Below, in pieces: positions 1-5,414 of a DNA stretch of 6,537 nucleotides (within the stretch, counting starts at the first letter, position 1; every line of letters starts with the position of its first letter). The notes beneath the pieces were generated by a model. It saw only the letters and a list, made by a program, of their open reading frames with translations, did no database searches and was not told where the DNA came from. The translations under genes were made by a program, and so were the position numbers. The stretch is from Fidelibacterota bacterium (GTDB taxonomy: Bacteria > Fidelibacterota > Marinisomatia > SCGC-AAA003-L08 > TS1B11), in contig JADFMC010000125.1 in the NCBI GenBank assembly GCA_022564085.1, forward strand, positions 1-6,537, read 5' to 3'.

Positions 1-1824
1 TTCACATTCGGCCGCCAGTTCTTCCAGGCGCTGGGCCAGATCACCGCCTGCGGGTAGAACAGCGCGATATTCGCGATAGGGGAACCAGATAGGATTGTCC
101 TTCAGGACTTGCAATTCCCGTGTGGAAAGCACCGGGCTATCGATACGCAGAGCGCCTTGAAACGTCGGGGGTTTGGGCTCCAGCAGATTTTCTTCGCTAC
201 CCAGGTAATTATACAAGCTGATATTCAGCCGCTCCCGTATGGGATCAATGGGCGGGTTGGTTACCTGGGCGAAGGCGTGTTTGAAGTAATCATACATGCG
301 CCCCGGCTGGTTGGAAAGTACGGCGGGTGGGGTATCATCTCCCATGGAACCCACTGGCTCGCGCCCGCTGCGGGACATGGGTATGATATAACGATTCATG
401 TCTTCCCGGTCCCATCCCAGAGCCAGCCGTTGGCGGATACCGTGCCGGCCCACCGGCTCAGGGAACTCGCCGAACTCTTCCTCCGGATCGCCTCTGCGGA
501 TGATCTTCAGGTTTTCATCCAACAGTTGGGAATAGGGCGCCCGGCTGGCCACCAACCGCTTGATTTCATCGTTTTCCATCATTCCCCGCCCATCCAGGGC
601 CATGGAGAAAATCTCACCGGCCGTCATGTGGTGATGGAATAGCAAATTATCCGGCTCCACATCCATCACCCCGGCTTCAGACGCCATGATCACCAGGCCG
701 TCCCGGGTGACGGTGTAGCGCAGGGGGCGCAGACCGTTGCGGTCCATCTTGGCGCCAATGAAATTGCCGTCGGTCACAACCACAGCCGCCGGGCCGTCCC
801 AAGCCTCCATCAGGTTCTCGTGGAACATGTAAAAGTCCTTAAGGGGACGCTCCATCAGGTAGTTGTCGGCGTAAGGCTCGGGTATTAACATCATTAAGCT
901 GCGGAACATTCCCCGTCCGCTGCGCATCAAAAACTCCAGGGCATTGTCCAGACTGAAGGAATCGCTGCCGGTCAGGCTGGTGATCGGTTTCAAGTTTTCC
1001 AGCTCTGCCCCCCAGAAATCGGAACCTAATTCCATCTCCCGGGCCCGCATCCACAGGCGGTTTCCTTTTATGGTGTTGATCTCACCGTTGTGGGCCAGCA
1101 ACCTGAAGGGCTGGGCCATAGCCCAGTTAGGGATGGTGTTGGTGGAGTAGCGTTCATGGAACAGAGCCACCCGGGCTATGTAGTCCGGTTCGATCAGGTC
1201 CAGGTAGAAGTGGTCCAGCTGCTCAGCCTTCATCAACCCCTTGTAGACGATAGTTTTAGTGGATAACGAGCAAAAAAAGGTCTCCTCGCCCTTGCCGTAG
1301 CGCTTCAGGAAGGCTTGGCGCAATAAAAACAGCTGTGATTCCGCCGGACGCGGCAGCCCGGCAGGGCAGGCTAAGAACAGTTGAATGATTTCAGGACAGC
1401 TGCTGCGCGCCAGGTCGCCCAAAGCCTCCAGGTTAACGGGCACTGACCGGTGGCCCAGATAGCGGAAGCCGTAGCCGGCCGCCAAATCAGGGAAGCGCTT
1501 ATTTAGAACAGCCAGCCCCTTCTTTGAGGTGAAAACCATGCCCACCGCCAGCTCCTCGCCGGAGCGTAGCGAGCTGTGTAGATCATCTTGAATGATGCGC
1601 TGGAAAAGCTCATGGGGCAGATCGGTGAGCAGGCCGCCGCCATCACCGGTTTTATCGTCCGCGCCCTGGGCGCCCCGGTGGGCCAGACGGGCTACCGCCT
1701 GCAGGGCCCCGGTGACCACCCTCCGGCTCGGTTCTCCCGATAGTTCGGCGATGAAGCCGGTCCCGCAGGCGTCATGATACCGGTCAGGGTCGAACAACGG
1801 GTATATATCAGGGAGCCTTACCAT
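1..1824 (-). CDS. gltB: glutamate synthase large subunit, N-terminal 608 codons (3' end outside window)
   Basis: GltB hydrolyses glutamine in its N-terminal class II amidotransferase domain and channels the ammonia to 2-oxoglutarate in the FMN/iron-sulfur synthase domain, giving glutamate in the cytosol. The frame is open from the ATG at 1824 to the window edge. An in-frame TGA two codons upstream fixes this start. The nucleophile Cys20 lies in D-A-C-G-T-G-F-I-A, so a 19-residue propeptide is presumably removed. R-Y-S-T-N-T near residue 225, H-N-G-E-I-N-T near 240 and P-L-R-Y near 365 are amidotransferase signatures. M-G-D-D-T-P near 490 and A-Q-V-T-N-P-P-I-D-P-I-R-E near 520 open the central domain. 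The family is about 1,500 residues, so the FMN and 3Fe-4S parts lie beyond the window. It starts 52 bp after moeB and has only a weak ribosome binding site. Identification is secure; membership of the upstream operon is inferred. Confidence 0.95.
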   Translation of the reverse strand, partial: MVRLPDIYPLFDPDRYHDACGTGFIAELSGEPSRRVVTGALQAVARLAHRGAQGADDKTGDGGGLLTDLPHELFQRIIQDDLHSSLRSGEELAVGMVFTSKKGLAVLNKRFPDLAAGYGFRYLGHRSVPVNLEALGDLARSSCPEIIQLFLACPAGLPRPAESQLFLLRQAFLKRYGKGEETFFCSLSTKTIVYKGLMKAEQLDHFYLDLIEPDYIARVALFHERYSTNTIPNWAMAQPFRLLAHNGEINTIKGNRLWMRAREMELGSDFWGAELENLKPITSLTGSDSFSLDNALEFLMRSGRGMFRSLMMLIPEPYADNYLMERPLKDFYMFHENLMEAWDGPAAVVVTDGNFIGAKMDRNGLRPLRYTVTRDGLVIMASEAGVMDVEPDNLLFHHHMTAGEIFSMALDGRGMMENDEIKRLVASRAPYSQLLDENLKIIRRGDPEEEFGEFPEPVGRHGIRQRLALGWDREDMNRYIIPMSRSGREPVGSMGDDTPPAVLSNQPGRMYDYFKHAFAQVTNPPIDPIRERLNISLYNYLGSEENLLEPKPPTFQGALRIDSPVLSTRELQVLKDNPIWFPYREYRAVLPAGGDLAQRLEELAAECE

Positions 1825-1846
1825 CGCTCAATGCCTGGGAGCCGTG

Positions 1847-1875
1847 CTTATAACGTAAATGAGTGGGACCGTCAT
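1847..1875 (-). promoter_or_regulatory. possible internal promoter for gltB
   Basis: On the minus strand, ATGACG (1875-1870), a 17-bp spacer and TATAAG (1852-1847) resemble sigma-70 elements with four and five matches to consensus. A transcript would start near 1840 and leave about 16 nt before the gltB ATG. The -35-like hexamer lies just upstream of the moeB stop codon region, at its 3' boundary. This would allow gltB to be expressed independently of the upstream attenuator. The evidence is pattern matching only. Confidence 0.35.
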
Positions 1876-1876
1876 C

Positions 1877-2764
1877 TTACAAACCGGAGCCGGTACTGCT
1901 GTCACCCACCGGACTTTTGTCGTGGGGCTCTACAGCGCAGGAATCCACATACTTCACCCGCCGAAAATCGAACTGGGGGTCGGAGCACACCGGGCAATCG
2001 GGATCCTTGGTGACTCGCACTGGCCGAAAAGTGGAATCGATGCCATCGTAAAGCAACAGCCGGTTCTTTAGGGTCGGTCCCACTTGGTAGCCGGCACTAT
2101 TCAGGATCAGTTTCAAGGCTTCGGCCGCCTGGAGCGAGCCAATAATACCGGTGACCACCCCGAAAATGCCGGCCTCTACGCAGCTGGGCGCATATTGCGG
2201 ATCCGGGGCGGAGGGGAAGATGCATCGATAGCAGCAACAATCCGGTTCCCTGGAGAAGGTGGTCACCTGTCCGGAGAACTGGAGCACAGCCCCAAACACC
2301 AACGGCTTCCCGGCCTGGTGGCACACATCGTTTATCAAAAACCGGGTGGCGAAGTTATCGCTGCCATCGACGACAATATCGTAACCCTCCAGCAGTTCCC
2401 AGACATTGTCCGAACCCACTTTCACCGGGTGCGGTACGACCTCGATTTCCGGATTGATCCCCTGCAAGGTCTCCACCGCCGATTCAACCTTGGGCCGTCC
2501 CACGTCAGCGGTGCTATGGAGTATCTGCCGCTGCAGGTTGTTCAACGACACCTGGTCGTAGTCCACCAAACCGAGTGTGCCCACCCCGGCAGCGGCCAGG
2601 TAAAGGGCCGCCGGCGAGCCCAGCCCACCAGCCCCCAGCACCAGCACCCGGGCCGCATTCAGGGCCAGCTGGCCACCTTCGCCGACCTGGTCCAGGGCGA
2701 TATGGCGGGCGTAGCGGTTATACCAGTCCAGGGGGCGGTCTACTTCTCGGGCGGAGATAACCAC
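1877..2764 (-). CDS. moeB: MoeB/ThiF/HesA-family E1-like sulfur-carrier adenylyltransferase
   Basis: This 295-residue protein should use ATP to adenylate the C-terminal glycine of a ubiquitin-fold sulfur carrier, the step before thiocarboxylate formation. Visible motifs are R-Y-A-R-H around 17-21, the nucleotide loop G-A-G-G-L-G-S at 44-50, D-x-D-x-V-x-x-x-N-L-x-R-Q at 68-80, Lys92 in R-P-K, and Asp136 in G-S-D-N. Zinc ligands are likely Cys178/Cys181 and Cys257/Cys260. Cys195 in P-S-C-V-E-A-G matches the conserved family cysteine. It is longer than E. coli MoeB (about 249) because of extra residues at the N terminus and a tail of about 35 after the last zinc Cys. It has no rhodanese domain, unlike MoeZ. 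The start is GTG, 5 nt after GGAGG and one base past the carrier stop codon. No other molybdopterin gene is visible here, so the adjacent carrier is the likeliest partner. The symbol marks the family, not a proven molybdopterin role. Confidence 0.92.
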   Translation of the reverse strand: MVISAREVDRPLDWYNRYARHIALDQVGEGGQLALNAARVLVLGAGGLGSPAALYLAAAGVGTLGLVDYDQVSLNNLQRQILHSTADVGRPKVESAVETLQGINPEIEVVPHPVKVGSDNVWELLEGYDIVVDGSDNFATRFLINDVCHQAGKPLVFGAVLQFSGQVTTFSREPDCCCYRCIFPSAPDPQYAPSCVEAGIFGVVTGIIGSLQAAEALKLILNSAGYQVGPTLKNRLLLYDGIDSTFRPVRVTKDPDCPVCSDPQFDFRRVKYVDSCAVEPHDKSPVGDSSTGSGL

Positions 2765-2765
2765 C

Positions 2766-3041
2766 CTAGCCTCCGGCGATGGCCGAGATGACAGTTACTA
2801 AATCGCCCGGTTTAACAGTGGTGGCCAGCTGCTCCTTGAAACGCACATCTTCCTCGTTTATATAGATATTGATATGACGGTGCAGTGTGTCCTCCGACTC
2901 CAGCAGCCGTCCGGTCAGTCCCGGGTAGCGCCCGTCCAACTCCACTAACGCCTCACCGATGGTGCCGGCTGCCACTACCACTTTGTCATCCCCGTGAACC
3001 ACTTGCCGCAAGGGACCTAGAAATTCAAATTGCACTGACAC
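2766..3041 (-). CDS. CysO/MoaD/ThiS-family ubiquitin-fold sulfur-carrier protein
   Basis: This 91-residue beta-grasp protein ends in Ala-Gly-Gly. In this family the terminal glycine is adenylated by an E1-like enzyme and converted to a thiocarboxylate that donates sulfur. The region L-H-R-H-I-N-I-Y-I-N-E-E-D-V-R-F (about 56-71) and the ending T-V-I-S-A-I-A-G-G closely resemble, from memory, M. tuberculosis CysO, the sulfur donor for cysteine synthase CysM. I chose the GTG at 3041 because GGAGG (3052-3048) sits 6 nt upstream and the protein then begins directly with the first beta strand. A longer in-frame reading would start at 3104 inside thrC, adding 21 residues with no family resemblance. 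The gene overlaps the end of the PLP enzyme gene by 17 nt and ends one base before moeB, so the three are almost certainly cotranslated. No residues follow the diglycine, so no protease trimming should be needed. A MoaD role in molybdopterin synthesis is less likely, given the neighbours. Confidence 0.9.
   Translation of the reverse strand: MSVQFEFLGPLRQVVHGDDKVVVAAGTIGEALVELDGRYPGLTGRLLESEDTLHRHINIYINEEDVRFKEQLATTVKPGDLVTVISAIAGG
2770..2774 (-). promoter_or_regulatory. moeB ribosome binding site inside the carrier's Gly-Gly codons
   Basis: The last codons of the carrier gene read GCC GGA GGC TAG. The GGAGG within them is a perfect Shine-Dalgarno core, placed 5 nt before the moeB GTG at 2764. 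The bases that encode the functional diglycine tail therefore also serve as the ribosome binding site for the E1 gene, and translation of the two is probably coupled. Confidence 0.8.
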
Positions 3042-4281
3042 TGTTAGCCTCCATTTGCATTTTTGGATCCCGGCATTCCCGGTAAGCCGAATATTTGGGT
3101 TCAATCACCGGCAATTCATCCGTACGATAGGCTACCAGGTCGGCGGTCTTCAAGCCGTTGCCGGTGATGCACAGCACCGTCACCGCCTCCCGGTCGAGTT
3201 TGCCCTGGGCCAACAATTTTTCGGTTACCGCCACTGTGACCCCCCCGGCGGTTTCGGCGAAAATGCCTTCTGTTTCCGCCAATAGGACGATGGCGCGAAC
3301 GGTGTCCTCATCGCTGACGTCCTCGGCCCAGCCACCGGATTCCACAATGGTACGGGCCGCTCGCAATCCGTCGGCCGGGGCCCCGATGGACAACGATTTG
3401 ACCACCGTATCCGGTTTAACTGGGACGAGCTCCTCGGCGCCGGTCTTTACTAAGGTTGCTATGGGCGCGCAGCCGGTGGCCTGAGCACCGAATATCCTTA
3501 CGGAGCGGTCATCCACCAGGCCCACTTGCACCACCTCGTGGAACGCCTTGCCAAGCTTGGAGATCAGCGAGCCGCCGGCCATGGGCACTACCACTTGATC
3601 GGGCAGCTGCCAGCCCAGCTGTTCGACGATCTCAAAGCCAACCGTCTTCGAGCCTTCGGAATAGTATGGCCGCAAGTTAACGTTGACAATCCCGATGCGC
3701 TCACGGTAAGTCAGTTCCGTGCACAGCCGGTTTATGTCATCGTAGGTCCCGCGCACCTTGATCAAGTGAGTCTTGTAACAGGCGGTGGCCACGATCTTCT
3801 GCTGCTCGAGGTCCTCGGGCACTAGAATGATGCTGGTCAGCCCCAACACGGACGCCTGGGCCGCCAGGGCGTTGGCCAGGTTTCCGGTGGAAGCGCAGCC
3901 TACCTGCTCGAAACCGAAATCGACCGCTTTGGCCAGCGCCACCGAGACCACCCGGTCCTTGAACGACAAGGAAGGGAAGTTAACCGCATCGTTCTTAAGG
4001 TACAGGTTGGGCATGTCCAGCACCCGGCCCAACCGGCGAGCCCGTATCAGGGGGGTCCATCCTACCGCTATCTCCGGCACACCGCCCTCAACGGCCGGCA
4101 GCAGTTCGTGATAGCGCCACATATTGGTTGGCCGCCGGGCGATATCGTCCCGGCTCAGCTGGCTGCGGAGCGCCGGATAGTCGTATTCCACTTCCAACGG
4201 GTTAAAGCACTCCGGACAGACAGTATCCGGTTTGAACTCGGTCTTATATCCACAAGACCGGCATCGCAGAATTTGGGTCAT
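3025..4281 (-). CDS. thrC: threonine synthase family PLP enzyme with N-terminal zinc ribbon; possible sulfur-incorporating (homocysteine-forming) variant
   Basis: By homology this 418-residue fold-type II PLP enzyme converts O-phosphohomoserine to threonine. A zinc ribbon is formed by Cys7, Cys10, Cys22 and Cys25. The PLP lysine is Lys108 in L-S-F-K-D-R. The phosphate-cup motif S-T-G-N is at 131-134, and N-L-R-P-Y-Y-S-E-G-S-K-T at 202-213 is characteristic of threonine synthases. S-L-S-I-G-A-P-A-D-G at 296-305 and T-G-N-G-L-K at 373-378 complete the signature. The start is ATG with AGGAG 5 nt upstream, immediately after the U-run of an attenuator. Its end overlaps a CysO-like carrier gene, followed by the E1 gene. 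That context and the Met-rich leader argue for a role in sulfur amino acid synthesis, for example thiocarboxylate-dependent replacement of the phosphate to give homocysteine. Family assignment is firm. The altered reaction is inference, and ordinary threonine synthase activity remains possible. Confidence 0.92.
   Translation of the reverse strand: MTQILRCRSCGYKTEFKPDTVCPECFNPLEVEYDYPALRSQLSRDDIARRPTNMWRYHELLPAVEGGVPEIAVGWTPLIRARRLGRVLDMPNLYLKNDAVNFPSLSFKDRVVSVALAKAVDFGFEQVGCASTGNLANALAAQASVLGLTSIILVPEDLEQQKIVATACYKTHLIKVRGTYDDINRLCTELTYRERIGIVNVNLRPYYSEGSKTVGFEIVEQLGWQLPDQVVVPMAGGSLISKLGKAFHEVVQVGLVDDRSVRIFGAQATGCAPIATLVKTGAEELVPVKPDTVVKSLSIGAPADGLRAARTIVESGGWAEDVSDEDTVRAIVLLAETEGIFAETAGGVTVAVTEKLLAQGKLDREAVTVLCITGNGLKTADLVAYRTDELPVIEPKYSAYRECRDPKMQMEANSVSAI
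3048..3052 (-). promoter_or_regulatory. ribosome binding site that decides the carrier start
   Basis: GGAGG lies inside the 3' coding end of the PLP enzyme gene, 6 nt before the GTG at 3041. It is the reason for preferring the 91-residue carrier over the longer in-frame reading that begins at 3104. Confidence 0.8.
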
Positions 4282-4291
4282 TCTTTCTCCT

Positions 4292-4324
4292 AAAAAAAAA
4301 CCCCGCTACGTAATCGGTAGGGGG
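4292..4324 (-). terminator. intrinsic terminator of the attenuator (segments 3:4)
   Basis: In the minus-strand RNA, C4324-C4321 and CUAC (4320-4317) pair with GUAG (4309-4306) and GGGG (4304-4301). This gives eight base pairs with C4305 bulged and a 7-nt loop, followed by nine U (4300-4292). The next bases, AGGAG, are the ribosome binding site of the PLP enzyme gene. A strong terminator placed between promoter and first gene is the hallmark of transcription attenuation. Confidence 0.88.
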
Positions 4325-4380
4325 GGCTTTAAAGCAGGTTTTGGAATTGGGTTACCCCATCCGCTCCTGGCCCCACCTAC
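4317..4380 (-). promoter_or_regulatory. antiterminator pairing and competing leader hairpins
   Basis: GUAGGUGGGG (4380-4371) can pair with CCCCCCCUAC (4326-4317) at nine of ten positions, with one U-C mismatch. The second partner contains the left arm of the terminator, so the two structures exclude each other. Two smaller hairpins also fit. GCCC (4384-4381) with GGGC (4373-4370) would sequester the antiterminator strand, acting as a 1:2 hairpin. A GUAA-tetraloop hairpin spans 4362-4343 and has the leader stop codon in its loop. Stalling at the Met codons around 4405-4396 would cover segment 1 and free segment 2. These pairings were found by eye; no folding energies were calculated. Confidence 0.75.
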
Positions 4381-4456
4381 GGGCGCACATAATCATAGCC
4401 ATCATCGGCATTCGTCGCATTCCAGTCTCAATTCCGAAAATTTCGTAGCCTGACAT
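4352..4456 (-). CDS. methionine-rich leader peptide (34 residues)
   Basis: An ATG at 4456 opens a 34-codon frame ending in TAA at 4354-4352. Its middle reads M-R-R-M-P-M-M-A-M-I-M-C, with Met at residues 13, 16, 18, 19, 21 and 23, and another Met at 33. The Met block lies just before the antiterminator strand, where ribosome-mediated attenuators carry their control codons. The A of the ATG falls 7 nt after the -10 hexamer, so the transcript may be leaderless and start on the initiator codon itself. A 22-residue version starting at the Met at 4420 is an alternative with only a weak GGA-type binding site. It probably senses charged tRNA-Met and has no function as a peptide. It contains one Thr and three Ile codons, so it is not a classical thr leader. 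Confidence 0.75.
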   Translation of the reverse strand: MSGYEIFGIETGMRRMPMMAMIMCARRWGQERMG

Positions 4457-4462
4457 GGGTCA

Positions 4463-4492
4463 ATTATAGCTCCGCCGCCGCACCCTTGGCAA
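4463..4492 (-). promoter_or_regulatory. sigma-70-type promoter of the leader and PLP-carrier-E1 operon
   Basis: On the minus strand, TTGCCA (4492-4487, five of six matches) is followed by an 18-bp spacer and a perfect TATAAT (4468-4463). The predicted start, 6-8 nt downstream, coincides with the A of the leader ATG at 4456. It is the best promoter match in the window and lies upstream of an attenuator, as expected. Confidence 0.75.
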
Positions 4493-4593
4493 GTGGAAAT
4501 ATGAGGTCTTTGGAATTAGTGATGGCCCTGGCAGCCGATTCCTGTTCGCGGCCGGGTAATAGTGAGGCCGTCAGTTCACCGGCTTAAAAGGGG

Positions 4594-4622
4594 TTGGCCG
4601 GGTCAGGTGGACAACCTATATT
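4594..4622 (+). promoter_or_regulatory. candidate divergent promoter for the TrpF-like gene
   Basis: TTGGCC (4594-4599), a 17-bp spacer and TATATT (4617-4622) form a plausible sigma-70 promoter with four and five matches to consensus. An ATG begins 6 nt after the -10 box, at 4628. The transcript would read through a short ORF into the TrpF-like gene, leaving about 100 nt before that gene's start codon. Confidence 0.5.
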
Positions 4623-4627
4623 GACCC

Positions 4628-4741
4628 ATGCCGTACGAGCGTTATGCCGATAGGGAGCTAGTCGCGCCCTGGGGCGAGGCATTACCTACTGCCGGTATTG
4701 CGAAAACTGATTATAACGACTGCCCGACGGTATGCGTGTAA
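4628..4741 (+). CDS. possible 37-residue leaderless upstream ORF overlapping the TrpF-like gene
   Basis: From the ATG at 4628 a frame of 37 codons runs to TAA at 4739-4741. It overlaps the start of the TrpF-like gene (ATG at 4732) by 10 nt in another frame. That gene lacks a visible Shine-Dalgarno sequence, so translational coupling through this ORF is plausible. The peptide has no run of a regulatory amino acid and only one Trp, and I recognise no family. The support is its position relative to the promoter and to the next start; chance occurrence is quite possible. Confidence 0.3.
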   Translation: MPYERYADRELVAPWGEALPTAGIAKTDYNDCPTVCV

Positions 4742-5388
4742 AGATCTGTTGCATCGGCTCGGTGGAGGAGGCCCGTCTCGCAATTCATTACGGTGCCCAT
4801 GCCATAGGTCTGGTTTCCCACATGCCCAGCGGCGCCGGGGTGATCCCGGACGAGCGCATCCGTGAGATCGCCCGGTCATTGCCGCCGGCCATCGGTTCCT
4901 TTCTGCTCACCAGCCGGCAGGACCCCGACGCCATCATTGCCCAACAGCGGTCGGCGCGGGTAAACACGCTCCAACTGGTTGATCGTATGACCGTCGACCA
5001 TCTCCGTACGTTGAGAGAACAACTGCCTGGCGTTTCCCTGGTCCAGGTAGTGCACGTCACCGGCCCGGAAGCGCTGGATGAGGCCGCGAGGGTTGCCCCG
5101 CTGGTGGATGCCATCCTCCTGGACTCGGGGAATCCGAATCTGCCGGTGAAGCAGCTGGGTGGCACCGGGCGGGTGCACAACTGGGACTTGAGCGCCCAGA
5201 TCGTCCGGTCGGTTTCCTGCCCGGTATTCCTGGCCGGTGGTCTAAGGCCTGATAACGTGGCCCAAGCCATCTCCCGGGTGCAGCCGTTCGCGGTGGATGT
5301 CTGTTCGGGCCTGCGACCCCAGGGCTACCTGGACGAACGATTGCTTGTCGAGTTCATGTATACAGTACGGAGGATGGCCGGCATTTAA
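4732..5388 (+). CDS. trpF: TrpF-like (phosphoribosylanthranilate isomerase family) barrel protein, likely paralogue
   Basis: The 218-residue protein follows the TrpF (beta/alpha)8-barrel pattern. It has V-K-I-C at 3-6 with the catalytic-type Cys6, Leu-Leu-Asp at 129-131 with the catalytic-type Asp131, G-G-T-G at 143-146, L-A-G-G-L at 167-171 and V-D-V-C-S-G at 188-193. TrpF isomerises phosphoribosylanthranilate in tryptophan synthesis. Several signature positions differ, however. The usual K-I-C-G-I-T is K-I-C-C-I-G, the usual L-Q-L-H-G is L-Q-L-V-D, and the phosphate-loop S-S-G is C-S-G. No other trp gene is nearby. I therefore see a TrpF-family paralogue whose substrate is open, although isomerase activity cannot be excluded. 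The start at 4732 is bounded by an in-frame TAA at 4714. There is no clear ribosome binding site, and the short ORF at 4628-4741 overlaps the start. Confidence 0.85.
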   Translation: MRVKICCIGSVEEARLAIHYGAHAIGLVSHMPSGAGVIPDERIREIARSLPPAIGSFLLTSRQDPDAIIAQQRSARVNTLQLVDRMTVDHLRTLREQLPGVSLVQVVHVTGPEALDEAARVAPLVDAILLDSGNPNLPVKQLGGTGRVHNWDLSAQIVRSVSCPVFLAGGLRPDNVAQAISRVQPFAVDVCSGLRPQGYLDERLLVEFMYTVRRMAGI

Positions 5389-5414
5389 TAGTCGTTCCCC
5401 CGGTTTGGTCCGGT

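Larger units (their letters stand above)
4454..4630. repeat. inverted copies of an 11-bp promoter/start element
   Basis: CATGGGTCAAT at 4454-4464 and ATTGACCCATG at 4620-4630 are exact reverse complements, 155 bp apart. With the -10 boxes included they read TATAATTGACCCATG on the minus strand and TATATTGACCCATG on the plus strand. Each spans a -10 box, the presumed transcription start and an ATG, so the two divergent promoters have near-identical initiation regions. Between them, from 4493 to 4593, I see no convincing gene or other signal. Confidence 0.6.

Noticed and set aside
109..642. Plus-strand open frame of 177 codons
   Set aside because: It is antisense to gltB, which reads continuously with strong family motifs. 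The composition is that of a shadow frame.
2084..2791. Plus-strand open frame of 235 codons
   Set aside because: It lies antisense to the E1 gene, whose motifs and zinc cysteines are clear. It has no recognisable domain and is a GC-rich shadow frame.
1877..3041. Carrier and E1 genes as molybdopterin synthesis genes (MoaD/MoeB)
   Set aside because: No moaA, moaC, moaE or moeA is visible. The carrier resembles CysO more than MoaD and overlaps a PLP amino acid enzyme gene. It is not fully excluded, since MoeB-type E1 enzymes can serve several carriers.
4292..4456. T-box riboswitch upstream of the PLP enzyme gene
   Set aside because: The leader is only about 175 nt, and GUAGGUGGGGCC is not a convincing match to the conserved T-box sequence (AGGGUGGNACCGCG). 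The Met-rich frame explains the layout better. A covariance-model search would settle it.
4292..4456. SAM riboswitch controlling a methionine operon
   Set aside because: I see none of the conserved multi-helix junction elements of SAM riboswitches. The only clear structures are the terminator, its competing strand and small hairpins.
4352..4456. Classical threonine/isoleucine attenuator of a thr operon
   Set aside because: The leader has one Thr and three scattered Ile codons but eight Met codons, most of them clustered at the control position.
4501..4587. 28-codon plus-strand ORF between the divergent promoters
   Set aside because: It has no good ribosome binding site, lies upstream of the predicted plus-strand promoter, and has no recognisable sequence.
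4712..4717. TATAAC just upstream of the TrpF-like gene as its -10 box
   Set aside because: There is no acceptable -35 at 16-18 bp, and the start would leave only about 8 nt without a ribosome binding site. The promoter at 4594-4622 fits better.
4788..5270. Minus-strand open frame of 160 codons
   Set aside because: It is antisense to the TrpF-like gene and has no domain signature.
5400..5413. CCGG-TTTGGT-CCGG hairpin between the convergent TrpF-like and YkgJ genes as a bidirectional terminator
   Set aside because: The stem has only four base pairs and no U-run on either strand.
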